This document shows positions 21,322 through 32,706 of a stretch of 64,000 bases of DNA, one piece after another; the stretch's first letter is position 1, and the number at the start of each line of letters is the position of its first letter. A model generated the notes under the pieces. It saw nothing but the letters and a program-made list of their open reading frames with translations. It had not been told where the DNA came from and made no database searches. The position numbers and the translations under genes were made by a program. Source of the DNA: Arachnopeziza araneosa (lineage: Eukaryota; Ascomycota; Leotiomycetes; Helotiales; Arachnopezizaceae); contig QYAI01000099.1 in the NCBI GenBank assembly GCA_003988855.1, positions 1-64,000 of the forward strand, read 5' to 3'.

Positions 21322-23440
21322 ATGCCGATTCACAAAGGAATTGAAATGTCTGTGATCTCTCAGGTGGAATTGCAAGCTCATCCCGAATTTCCACATCCGG
21401 AAAGCTCGCAATTCACATATCGGAGCCCTAGGACCTATCAAGGCTCAGACGGATACAAAAGCCCAGACTTTCGCAAAGGCAATATCACATACGACTGGAC
21501 ACCACCATCTGCATCATCAGAGAGCAAGGCAGACCGTTTTCTTGGACGACAAACCTTGGTCTCGGTGTACATTCCATCAGCTATAGGTGTGTTTACTTCC
21601 TCGCTTTCCTTTCTTGCTGATATGATCAGGTGCTCGCTTTTGGATTCATTATCACGTTCGGGAACCGGAAGATCTCCAGGCACAATGGTTCTACTTCAAG
21701 TTGTACATGAATGGCAAGCCTATCACCTCATGGGGGATCAATGCGATCACCAACCCCGAAGGAAAGATTATGCGAGGACTCTTTGAGCCGAGCTCTGAAT
21801 TCAATTACACAAGAGAGGATGGGACGATCATGGAGAAGGGTGGAGCTGAATCAAGACCTTTCTTCTTCGGCCCGGGTCCAGAACCAGGAGACGAGAATGC
21901 CGCAGCCACTGATGGAGGTTTGATTGAAATTTTAGTATACCGAGCGAGAGGTCGGAAGAGACGAGTACAGGAGCCAACAATGTTCAAGGTTCAAGAGGGG
22001 TTTGGAATTGTGTAAGCTATAGTTTTGTCTTTTGGTATCTATGCCGAAAGCTCTCGAGTCACACTGACGCAGGCTTCTAGTATGCCTTCCGAAGGTCTTA
22101 TTCCAAGACCAGAAGAAGCTAAATACTACGACTGGCACCTCAAGGATCCGAAAGATAATCCATTCGCCATCTTCAAATTCCATTATCGTAGTTGGGACAC
22201 TCTCAAGTCTCTTCAACTGATTCCCGGATCACATCCAATGGACTCTTACAGACCGACCGAATCCTGCCTTCCTGACTGGGTCAAACAAGTAGATGAAAAT
22301 GGATCTGGTGACGATGATGATAGCATCATCTACGAGAGTTCCCCAATTCCAAAAGGCGCTCTCTCGAAGAAAACACCTTTTGATGAGAGCCCGGGCTCAC
22401 TAGCTAAAAACAAAGGAAAGCAGACAGCATACCTCATTCCGCCTCAACCAAAGCACAGTCCAATTCCGGGAAAGTGCTCTAATGACAGTCTCAACAGCTT
22501 CAGTAGCATCACTGGTCCACCCTCGCGTGTCTCTTCCGCGCAAGTTGAAAAGGCGGTTGAAAGCCCGTGGAAAAATTATCTTGCTCGTCCATTACCTGAA
22601 ATCCCCACTCGGCAAAGCTCTCTAAAGAAACCTTCAAGGCATTTCCGACAATCTTCAAATGTCTCTAGCGCATCTCTTACGCCATCTTTGCAATCTTATG
22701 TGGATCGGCAAGGAAACGTCTCTCCAGAGCCTGAAGTTGGTGTTGCCAATGTCTTACAAATCGTGGCCAGTACTCCACTCAAAGACACTGAGTCTTCAAG
22801 CGATGAGACCGACCCAGAACCTTCCAGCGTCGGATTCTATCAATTGAGCTCCAACCCTACTATTGACTTTTCCCAAGCTCCTGATGAAACTCCACAATGT
22901 ATCACCTCCACCTCTGACACTAAGCGCCGTGGCATGTCCTCCCCACCGCCTGCATTACTCAACTATCTCGAGTATCCAGAAATCTCACCAAATATCACCC
23001 TGAGAAAGACTCGACGCCTACCTAACATAGCAGCGTTGAAGATCAATACGACGGGTTTATCTAACACTCCACCTACATTACTAGATATCAATAGCGCAAT
23101 ATCCGTCAGCGAAGGAGAATGGATGTCAAAATCCCCGAGTCCGATTAGAAGAGGAATCAATATGGGTTCATGGAGCCCTGTTCCTGGTGGGAAGAGGGGA
23201 CAGGGAAACGACAGTGCTGTGGGCGATGGAAAAGAATCCAGTGATCTTAACATAGATATAGGTGCGAACGACGAAGGTCTTGTGGGAAGCCATTTGAGGA
23301 AGAAAGCTATGGCATGGTTTGATAAGATCAGGCCGACGGATGAGGATGAGGTTGAGGGTGCTGGAACTTTGAAAGTGGAAGAAAAAGACGCCATCCAGTT
23401 ACCAAACGCTGTGAAGCCGATGCCTGGAAACTGGATTTGA
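21322..23440 (+). CDS. Unidentified protein with conserved N-terminal beta-rich domain and disordered tail
   Basis: The model joins 21322-21586, 21630-22011 and 22081-23440, 668 aa. Intron 1 (43 nt) has a GTGTGT donor and CAG acceptor. Intron 2 (69 nt) has a GTAAGC donor, an actgac branch and a TAG acceptor at 22080. The nearer CAG at 22072 would break frame. Residues about 75-250 look like one folded domain: SVYIPSAIGARFWIHYHV, FYFKLYMNGKPITSWGIN, GLIEILVYRARGRKR, then KDPKDNPFAIFKFHYRSWDTL. It resembles a beta-sandwich-like fungal domain of unknown function, but I cannot name the family. The rest is Ser/Pro-rich and probably disordered, with several SP/TP sites. A short helical, charged segment (LRKKAMAWFDKIRPTDEDE) lies near the C-terminus. 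Confidence 0.65.
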
Positions 23441-23995
23441 GGGATTATTTTATTGGTTCGATGTGTCCAGATCCAACTCAAGATGTTTTTGATTTGTGTT
23501 TCTCCCTCTAAGAGGATAGATGAATTTTGATGGATGATAGCTCCAGAGGATCGTAGCAACTCCTAGCTATGGGATGCTTTCCTTTGTAGTAAGAACAGCG
23601 CAAGTGCATGGCTCTATTCGCATTCGATCGAGGACAAACGAGTAACGTGAAGCCGAATGACTTCATGAGTGAATTTAGAGCATAAGTGACGCTCGTTGAT
23701 AGCAGGAAGTTCCCGGCTTCGATACGAATACGCTTTATGTAAGCAACGACCCCGCCCAATTGCTCAGTGAGCCATCCTCTTTCGTTCATTTGGAATCACA
23801 AGGATCAAAGCTTTTGACATGCTCGACGACATAGCCACCACTATGGGAATGTTGATTTAAGTGGCTCAGCAACATTCACACGAGGCAAAATTGCCTCTTC
23901 ATACGCATCGTACTCGCCAACATAATAAATATCAAGACTCAATCCGAACTTCAAATCCTTACCTTTGCGATTCTCGTTCAGTTGTATTCGTCACC
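23441..23995. other. Intergenic region
   Basis: No gene seen. It holds the 3' UTR of the preceding gene and the promoter and 5' leader of the vWA gene. No notable repeat. Confidence 0.5.
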
Positions 23996-26441
23996 ATGAC
24001 ACCTTCGGAAGACGACGTAGCAAGTTTCATTGCCTTTGCACCAGAGGCTGGTGAGGGGAAGGCTTTCATGTTTCTAGAGGTAAGATATCCTCATCGCTTA
24101 TAAGTCTTGGCCTTCTAATGTGTATCTTCAAAGGGCGCAAGTAGTGTAGAGGAAGCTGTCGGCCAATATTATGAGAATCCCGACAAATACTCTTCAGCTT
24201 CAGCTCCAACTCCAACTCCAGCTCCAGCTCCGGCTCCAGTTTCAGCACCAGCACCTGACATGTCAAAATCGACACAACAGCCTGTAGACACGAAGAACCC
24301 AGTTTTTGATCCCCCACCATATGCGCCCCCCAAAAATACTTCGAGCGGACCAAAGCGGCGACCCCATACTAATGCCGTCATTGAAGCTGGCAATGTCCGT
24401 GCTCGTGATGAGGTTTGTCTGATTTGACCAAATTTGACGATGAGCTAACTGGCCTGTAGCAAGAGATGCAAAATGAGCTTCAGCGCGTTCAACGCGCTTA
24501 TCGTATCTACAATAGTGATCTTGAGCCTGAGCATGATTCAGATTACTACTGCAATTGCGCCATCCATCAATGGAAATGGAAGAAAGTGAACCGGCTCGGC
24601 GTCCAGGAAATGTGGGCAAAAGCCGTCATGTATCCAGGTAGGCATCAATTTCTAGCTTCAGCTTGATTGCATACAGACCTAACCTTCTTCGCAGGAGAGA
24701 AGTTCTACCATGATTGCTATCAAACATCAATCTTTAGCAGTAATCCTTATCAATACCGTGTTGTCTCGCCTTATGGATACGGTATAACCAACAGGACGTT
24801 CTATGGACCGCCTAGCCCTATCCCAAAGTACTACACTCAGTCGGTTAGGCAAACCATACAGTTGAACGCGAAACTCAATGCCGAAGCCCAGTCAGCCATT
24901 GATGCAAGGGAACCACCAGTGAATATATGGGATATCGACCAGCTTGAGTCCTCCATGTCAAATATGACCATGAACGACCAAAAATACCCAGTCGAAAAGG
25001 GATCTAGCGAAAAAGGTTCTAGTGAAAAGCGACAGAGTGTTGTGGGTCCCGTATCGAATGGCAAAGAGGCCAAGGCATCAAAATTTTCGGGGCTAAAGAA
25101 GGCACTTAACATCAGAACACCCGAACAGAAAGCATCCGATAAGTTGGTAGATGGACGACGATTGAGAAACACCATTCTACAAGAAGAAAGTGATAGATGG
25201 CCAGATCAGGAATGGCGGCAAATTATTACAGCTTACCAGGAGAAAGTCGGTATGACTAGAAAGATAGCTAAGCTTCGATCCCATTACCCTACTCAATACC
25301 TTCATCTACTTCGAGCAGGATACTTCGAGCCTATTCCGGTAGCTTGGGCGAACTTGAACTCCAATCCTCTGAAATTTAGCATTGAGGCTGCATCTGGATG
25401 GAGAGGAATCACCCCCGCTTGGAGAGGATACGAAGATACCGCAGAGGAACGCCTGTACTGGGTCTTGAATCATAGGGAAGGAAGTGCAGGACAGAGATTG
25501 AAACCGGATATGATCTCTGCGATGAACATGGCTCGTGCTAGAATGGCTTCAGCTGTTGAGCCTCCTCCAGCATATTTCTCGCTCAACGATGTCTGTCATA
25601 CTCAACACACATCTGACGGCTATTCGAAGCAAGTCATGCCTCCTCCATTCAGAGCTTTTGATGCACCAGAAACTGCCTCAGACGATACAATGATTCTGTT
25701 GGATGTGTCTGGATCTATGGATTTTGATCCTATCAGACCAAACTATAACGAGTATCTCATCACGGGTTATTCTCCATCTACGCAACCAAAGAATAAAGGT
25801 AAGTCCTCTATCTCACGCATTCGTTAAAATATTAATTTTGATCAATAGATGTCGCCAAAGCCATCATCCGTCGTTTCACTGATGCAATGGCGAATCACGA
25901 CCACAACTTTCAAGGCTATCAACTCACCACCTTTGCTAACCAGGCAAACTACATTGGCACAATTAATCATACCAACCTCGAATCGATGTGGAGAAATGTC
26001 CGCATCGGCGGCGGAACCCGTGTCATGACAGGCTGGCAAAAAGTCAAAGACCTTCATTTTCAAAAACACTCTGAATCTGCTACCCACCACCCTGTCTACG
26101 GCTGGCAAGCCGGACCACAAACACCGATGTTACGACTCCTCCTCTTGCTCGACGGCGAAGCCACCGACATGGATGAATTCGAACTCGATCTCTTGAGTCT
26201 TTCTTGGGTGCACGTCACTATCTTCCTCATTGGTGTAGATGGGTGTCCACATCACCATCGCCACGCGAACGAGCTGCAACGAATCAGCGAAGTAAACCAC
26301 CACGTGTCGTTTGTCGATGCGCAGGGAAATACACCGGAGAGGTTCGTGACTCATGAATTGCTCAAGAGGCATCTGGGTTATGAAGTTTCAATGCAGGAGT
26401 TTGAGGAGCTGGAACAACCTCCGCCATATGCTACTGTTTAG
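23996..26441 (+). CDS. UBA-like and von Willebrand A-domain protein with PPxY motifs
   Basis: The model joins 23996-24079, 24134-24412, 24460-24637, 24695-25798 and 25849-26441 (745 aa). The four introns of 47-57 nt mostly have a readable CTAAY branch. Residues 1-45 look like a UBA-like ubiquitin-binding fold (FMFLEGASSVEEAVGQYY). An Ala/Pro-rich linker with PPPY follows, then a conserved central region (HQWKWKKVNRLGVQEMWAKA, FYGPPSPIPKYY). The vWA domain starts near residue 515. Its MIDAS metal site is complete: DVSGSM (D517), GGTRVMTG and LLLDGEATD. The C-terminus ends EQPPPYATV, a second PPPY. The combination suggests a soluble scaffold connected with ubiquitin and WW-domain ligases such as Rsp5. 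That role is inference. Confidence 0.75.
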
Positions 26442-26866
26442 GGCATGAGGTTTCTTGCTATGTTGTTCCTTCATTGTTTTTAAACAATACCCTATGCTAC
26501 CCCACGTTACGAGAGCGTTACGTTTTCAACTTGATGCACTGTACGATATCACGATTACCACCTCAGCGACAATGATGAATTTTGATTTGGTCATTTCCTC
26601 TTTCCTGTTCCTCTTTGCATCACCTTCTATCACCTTTGATTCGCATTGGATTTCACCCTACCTTTTCACTTCAAGGAGTTGACTGCGTACTTCCTGCAGA
26701 TGGAGCTTTGCAAAAGACTTGGGGTTTTTCTTGATGAGTGGGCGATCATGTTGTATTATAAGGATCAGGCAGGATAGTGGATTAGGTTGATGGTCGAGCT
26801 CGGTAGCGAATGGATTTTATTTACATGATTTCTGATTAGCTCAATGAAGTGAAATAATCCTTTGTG

Positions 26867-27073
26867 TTAATGCTGAGGTATAGATTCACCATTGATTGAT
26901 ATATTTTTCTGACTCTCCACGTCGTCACCGATGAACAACTTCCTTGTACTTGCATCGACCAAACCTGTGCCCATGGTTTCTGAATAGAATTTCTTTTCCG
27001 GGCTCGTCTCATACCAAGTAACGTCTGATGTGGAGAGTTGCCAGCCTGCACCGCCTGGGTAGGTCAATGCCAT
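26867..27073 (-). CDS. Possible small protein (68 aa), unidentified
   Basis: The ORF starts with ATG and reads MALTYPGGAGWQLSTSDV, ending INGESIPQH. Its residue composition is more protein-like than the neighbouring ORFs: balanced charge, Gly/Trp/Tyr spread, few rare residues. No signal peptide, TM segment or known domain is seen. It could be a real small gene, a last exon or a fragment of a larger decayed gene. Confidence 0.3.
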   Translation of the reverse strand: MALTYPGGAGWQLSTSDVTWYETSPEKKFYSETMGTGLVDASTRKLFIGDDVESQKNISINGESIPQH

Positions 27074-30000
27074 GCTATACAGTCACGTGGTAGTTCACAT
27101 CTACTGGAAGGAGTCTGCGAGCCGAGGATCGCTATCAGAGGTACCCTAGCCGGACACAGCACTGGCCCTGAAGTTATCTGCCCTACGCACGGGTAGCTCG
27201 TCCTGTGACGCCAGACTTGCTTGCACGTTACAGTATATTATCATGATTATTTAAACTCAAGCGGATTGATAGTCTTGATAGATGGCCATTGTACTACCGT
27301 GGGGTAATCGCTGTGCGTGGTTTATCTACTATCCAAGCCCTGCCGCTCGCTGGACGAGGGGATAAGGTACGAGTACGGGTTGCCGCCTCACGCCTCAGTC
27401 TCATACGTACCCAGCGCCGCTCCCGTCGCCAAGTACCTCAAAACGGCGTGCTCCATCAACAATTTGGAGAGCACGCAGTCCGCAGGCAGAAGCACAGCTA
27501 CATACTTGGAGTACACACACCCTTTTCATGCTTTCAAGATCTCTTTCTCTCTTGTACCTCTACGCTGGTTATAGAGATGAACATCTCTGCTGCTCCGCTC
27601 AACGCCATCGAACAATAGCATGCACCGCCCGTCGTGCGAATCCGACGTGCAGACGGATGGGGAGAGATGAGGCGGGTCGGATACTTTGTACAGTATGTGC
27701 CTATCGTCGGTGAATGATAATCTCAGTTAGGCTATACCTACATCACAAGAGGAGGAGATGGCCAGGAGACTGTCTTGCTGGAAGCTGGGCCTTGATTGCC
27801 AATTCGAATGTGGATTTATCTTTTTGGGCAAGGGAAGTGATATGACGATTATTCGGCATCATCGCTTTGAATCAACTCGATTAGCTAGCTTACTAAGTCA
27901 CTCACTGAATGAACTCCTCTCATGCACGAATTCCATTCTTCTTTCCTCACCAGCGAGGTCGAGAAACAAACCTCCTACTCCCCCCTCGTCTTCGCCAATG
28001 TTGCAACGACGATTTCGTCAGTCAACCGTTCGACAGAGGAAGAATTTTAGTAGCCAAAGACAGTGAGCTTGGTTGAGATGATAGAAAAAGCCTTCCGCAT
28101 GTCACAGCGGCGGAGAGACAGACTTCTGACGTTCCCATTCCCTCGTGCCCGAGATCGACTTTCCAGCATCTTCCGTCTCGTCTCAAACGGTTTCCCTAGG
28201 CACACAATAGACTGTGAATGTCGACCGTGCCGCTCGCGTGAGCAGCCATGCACAGTGGTAGATGAGACAGCCCAGATCACATGCAAGAAACCATTCTCAT
28301 ATCGAGAATCAAGAGGACGGCCAATCTTCAGGTGATGATTCCGACATTCTTCTTCCTCTCCTTGCATATAGGAGAGTGACCGACCTCCTTCCATCTCTCT
28401 CCCATCTCATAAAACAAAGATGCAATGACGAGATAGAAGATCAAGAGCGTGAGACAAGAGCGGACAGAAAAAGCAGACAAGGAAGAAGCTGACGGCAGAT
28501 ATGGGAGAGCTAAGATAGCGCAGATGATTCAGTGTTTGAGTACAGGAGAGAGAAAGAAAAAAGATGAATATATTAGATCATCTTTTGGTCATTGGCCGAT
28601 TGACTGCTTCATCCAAGGGTTGGCTAGTGGGATGACTGGATGAATGGATGAATGGAAGAGAAGAGTAGGGTCGATGGATGGAGAGGACATCTGAACAGAC
28701 CATACTAAGAGAAAAGATTTGACACACGCTATCTTGTTTAACAAGAGAAAGAACATATGGATAGATTTCATTTAACGACTACGAAAAAAACTCTGGAGAT
28801 AGTTGTCGGTAAGTCTCTCGGATAACTATTCCTCAGGTTCGCCAACGTGACAAGGATTGATATGCTGAAGACAGCCCAATATGAACATCTCGACCCGATC
28901 CAACCCAATAAGATCGGCGTTCGTGATGACGAGCGACTGAGTAACCCAAGCCTCCCTCCTGCCCAAGCAAGCCAAGTTGATGGGAGGATCGGCAAAACTT
29001 GCTTCGTGTCAATGACAGCTTGACAGATGGAGCACGTGGAAAGCGACCAAATGACGTGGTACTGACAGGAAGATCGACAGAATTGTCTTTATTACAACGA
29101 CAGGTCGATGAAAGTGTGACGGATCTAAGCACGTGCAGCTTGATAACGACGTTATCAACAGGAGGATTATCAGGTTACCCATGTTTACCAAAGTGGGTGT
29201 CAATTGAGCTCGACTTGGATGTCAGCACGTTAAAGTGATTGGTTCAGAGCACAGTTCGACAGGAGGATCGACAGATTGCCTCATACTTTAATCTCGATCT
29301 CGATGTTGCTGTCCGTATGTTAAAACAATTGGACAGATATCACAGGGATCTCTCCGGATTTTCCTCACTGCACATGTTGATACCGTAACAATCGAACTCC
29401 TGTCTCGGTACGAGGATCGACACGGCTTGGCTCAGCTCATGCTGTTCCTCAGAACATTAAATCAGCATCTCGTGCCGAATTTCCCATCAAATATAAGATG
29501 GATTCTTATCTCATCACGTTTGCTTTCTGACATCTGCAGGTAGTAGATTAGGAGAGCAAGTAATCCGTCACCTTGACCTGCTCGGCCAGTCCTTCTTCGC
29601 CTCACCTTCTTCGCCTCACCTTCTTATGAGATACGAGATGACCTCGTGCTCAGAATGAATCACATTGATAATCACCGATCACAATCAGACGACCTACAAC
29701 CCGAGAAGGAGGGTAACAACGTGTAGAGTGACGTGAGTAGAAAGAAGCAAGAGGGGAAGTGGGAAGAGCTGCAGGATGGGCGAGATGCGGAAGGACAAGT
29801 GATGATCTCCTTGTGATCTCAACAGAAGAGTAGATGAATGGATGGTGAGAGCGGAAGACATATGGTTCATGCAGAGAATTCTATAGTTTGAGGAGGAGTC
29901 TGTAGGATGAAACTCACTCTGCCTTCCGTGCGGAGAAAAGAAATGATTCCTGCCATGGTTTGAGAGCCCTCAGAACGTTAGCTCCGACCGTGAGACGAAT

Positions 30001-31704
30001 AGGGAAAGACAAGATTGAAGATCTTTCGGATTGTACCGTGCTCTGGCAATAGCCGCGATGAAAATTCTTCTGGCGACACAGGAAGCTCGCACGCCAAGTG
30101 GCAGACTCATCAACAAGGCGACGGAGGTGCAGCCGCTAGTGCTGAATGACAGCGGTGAGGCTTGGAAAAACGAATACCGGCACTATCCCCAAGTCTCGGA
30201 GGATTTTGATGCGTCTTGAAAATAAGCTTAGTGATTGACGGTTCGTCGTGAAGCTGCAGATGCGATGCCGATAATGACCAGAAGAGAAATGATCGACATG
30301 CCTGCATGGAAATGTTGTGATAACGGAAGATAAAGATGAATCCAACCACGGCAGAATACTACATCTTGAACACACGTATTGGTGTGCTGTTGATGGTTGA
30401 GTGCTGACAGCGAACCCGGTGATGCTTCTCTTTTCGGTAATGATGTGCAGCAATGTTCGTGCTAAAGGAAGGAAACGTCGCCAAGAAGACAAACGCGCCC
30501 ATTCAGCTCGATATCACGCTCTGCCTTGATTCTCGGCGGATGGATCCGTTACGGGGTGTTTAATCCACCACTAGAAGTATATCCTCACCCACTCTCGGCG
30601 GCACAAGAATAGACGCAGGCGTTTCCGAGTGAAACCTGTTCCAATGGAGCGCTTAAATGAGCCGTGGTGCAGAAAACATCTTCCAACCCTCTTCGGCACC
30701 TGCCGACTGGTGGTTATGAACAACTCGACGCTGCATATCTGGCGTTGGGGAGAGCTTCAATTACGAGTCATCATTCCTGATGTCGTGCGTTGGTGGCTTC
30801 GGGGGAATAAATAAACATTGGGTCGTGCTGAAGCCACGGGACTTGGGCGAGCGGCATTGTCTTGATGGACAAGTCCCGGCGCAGCGTAACGTGAGTGGTC
30901 ACTCTGAGATGGTGGGAGCAGATTGCGCGATGAGTTGAAGATTGGAGATGAGGATGGGTTTGGAACGAGGACTTTTGTAGGAGTGGGCGGAAGGGTTTCC
31001 AGAAGAAGAGTTTCCCTCGCCGTGTGTGCATTGCTGACTACTGTACAGTACAGCGCCGTTTGAGTCAGAGATGGATAAGGAAAAGTCTGCTCGCTCAGCC
31101 TTCCGCAGATGTCCTCCCGAGCCGCTTATTCGTACGAGTAACTGCTCGCACCATCGGAGTATTCGGATTGATCTGGACGCGTCCCTTTTGGGGGTGAAGA
31201 GTCGACGGCCAGAGCATCTGCAAGCATGACTCGTTCACGGCTTCGTATTCTCTGCTTGACATGTCGCCAGATAGGCAGTTTGAGGTTGTTGAAAAGTCTT
31301 GACCATGCACGGCCGATCGCTCGTGAACAATAGGGGACATGCCACGGCCGATCAGGTCAAATCAGAGAAATGTGAGATGGGAGGGTCTTGACGACGCCCA
31401 AAGGCCACATCTCGGGGTAGCCATCGCAAGCCCATCGTGGCGCAGCAGCGTCGTCCATGTGTGCACCTCTCACCCACCTATCAACGATGCACCGGATTGT
31501 CCATCTGACTGCCTAACTCGACCGAGTAAGGGCTGGGAGAGGACGAGAATCAGAAGCATGAGTTGGGCTACTGGAGCTTCAGGCTGGCGGACGAACGGCC
31601 AAGAGGTTGACAAAGAGAGGATGAGCTGATTTTGTCTGTGTAATCGGACGCCAACGTCTGAGTAAACCAATTTTTTTTTCGCGCGGCCGGATCAGGAGCA
31701 GCGT

Positions 31705-31760
31705 GATAACAAAAGTCATCCAAGCCATTCAAGCCATCCAAGCCATCCAAGCCATCCAAG
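31705..31760. repeat. Tandem repeat of about 10 bp (aagccatcc)
   Basis: At least five consecutive copies of caagccatc / caagccattc occur just after a poly-T run at 31671-31679. Microsatellite-like, no coding role seen. Confidence 0.85.
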
Positions 31761-32109
31761 ATGGAATGGGCAGGTGGTGGTGTATTTTGGTACGACTGGA
31801 TGCACCCTGAAAGGATATCTCCGGAATCGCCTCTCTGCTACGAAAGTACACAGCATCTCACTCATCCGGACTGGACGCCTCTCCGGCACCCACGACGTCC
31901 GCGCCTTTAACGCGAGCCCAATACCAAAGGAGAATGGGAATGAGAGCAAGAATAGCTGCTGTCTCGCGTTTATTTCCCAGTCTTATAAAGGCGTCGTGGT
32001 GCGTCCATCCATTCTTGCCCAGCACATCCTCATCCTTGGCCCTCCCCTTCCCTTGGAGATTCTGGAATCCGCCCTGACCTCATCCTACAGTACGGGAACT
32101 GCACCGGGC

Positions 32110-32170
32110 GTCGTCCATCCCCCATCGCCCATCGCCCATCGCCCATTGCCCATCGATCATCGATCATCCA
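32110..32170. repeat. catcgcc short tandem repeat
   Basis: Consecutive units of catcgcc, then catcgat, form a short tandem array in the probable 5' leader of the small CxxC gene. It is followed at 32230-32260 by ccaaccag/ccagccag repeats. Confidence 0.8.
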
Positions 32171-32451
32171 CCAACCCATCGCTTGCTGAATCCGCCCTAG
32201 GGTCCCCCAGCCTTTATCACCATTTTGGCAGCCAACCAGCCAACCAGCCAGCCAGCGGAAACAGGACTCGTCAGCCAGCAGCGCGTCAAGACTTTCTCCC
32301 GCCTTACATTTATATCAGCCTGGCCCACCCCCCAGGCTTAGGTTGTATATCACCAAACAAGTTTCGTCCCTCAACTTCCGAGATTCATATCAATCGACAA
32401 CTTCTTCACCATCGGACTGCTCTCTTCCATCATACAAACATTCCGAACAAC

Positions 32452-32706
32452 ATGTCTTCCTACTCCCGATCTTCCTCTGAATCCTCCTCCAACTACATGG
32501 AACAGACGAGATATAGCATGGACGCCACGCAACCCCGCGTCGAAACCCTCCGCTGTTCACGGTGCGCCAAATGTGTCGAGGTCATTGCCACGGGCCGCGA
32601 CGGTAGACGGGTCAGCTCAGATGATGCCTCTGCCAGCGGCATGGTCCGATTTGGCCACAACCTCTACTACTGCGAGCGATGTGCCAAGATGGTAGGATAC
32701 AAGTGA
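32452..32706 (+). CDS. Small CxxC/CxxC zinc-ribbon-like protein
   Basis: An 84-aa protein. The first 30 residues are Ser/Tyr-rich. The core has LRCSRCAKCVEV, then 35 residues later YYCERCAKMVGYK at the C-terminus: two CxxC pairs that could bind one zinc ion as a ribbon. The frame is open far upstream (to 31774), but that part is low-complexity leader. The ATG at 32452 follows a clean AACAATG-like context (aacaacatgtct) and starts a coherent protein. Small proteins of this layout are found across filamentous ascomycetes to my recollection, without known function. A CT-rich leader and TATA-like tttatatcagc near 32308 support a promoter just upstream. Confidence 0.65.
   Translation: MSSYSRSSSESSSNYMEQTRYSMDATQPRVETLRCSRCAKCVEVIATGRDGRRVSSDDASASGMVRFGHNLYYCERCAKMVGYK

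Larger units (their letters stand above)
26442..32451. other. Gene-poor 6-kb region with short repeats
   Basis: No confident gene. A possible 68-aa ORF is listed separately at 26867-27073. From about 28980 to 29410 a degenerate motif around cagga(g/a)gatcgacag recurs (near 29067, 29160, 29258 and 29412). Near 31705-31760 there is a ccatccaag tandem run. The interval 32110-32170 carries catcgcc repeats within the leader of the small CxxC gene. Several short ORFs have random-looking composition. Lowly expressed ncRNA cannot be excluded from sequence alone. Confidence 0.5.

Noticed and set aside
22073..22080. Nearer CAG acceptor (22072) for intron 2 of the 668-aa gene
   Set aside because: It would shift the frame and lose the conserved downstream sequence; the TAG at 22080 keeps it.
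31774..32451. N-terminal 226-codon extension of the small CxxC gene
   Set aside because: Composition is low-complexity and contains tandem DNA repeats and a TATA-like motif; the ATG at 32452 begins a coherent protein.
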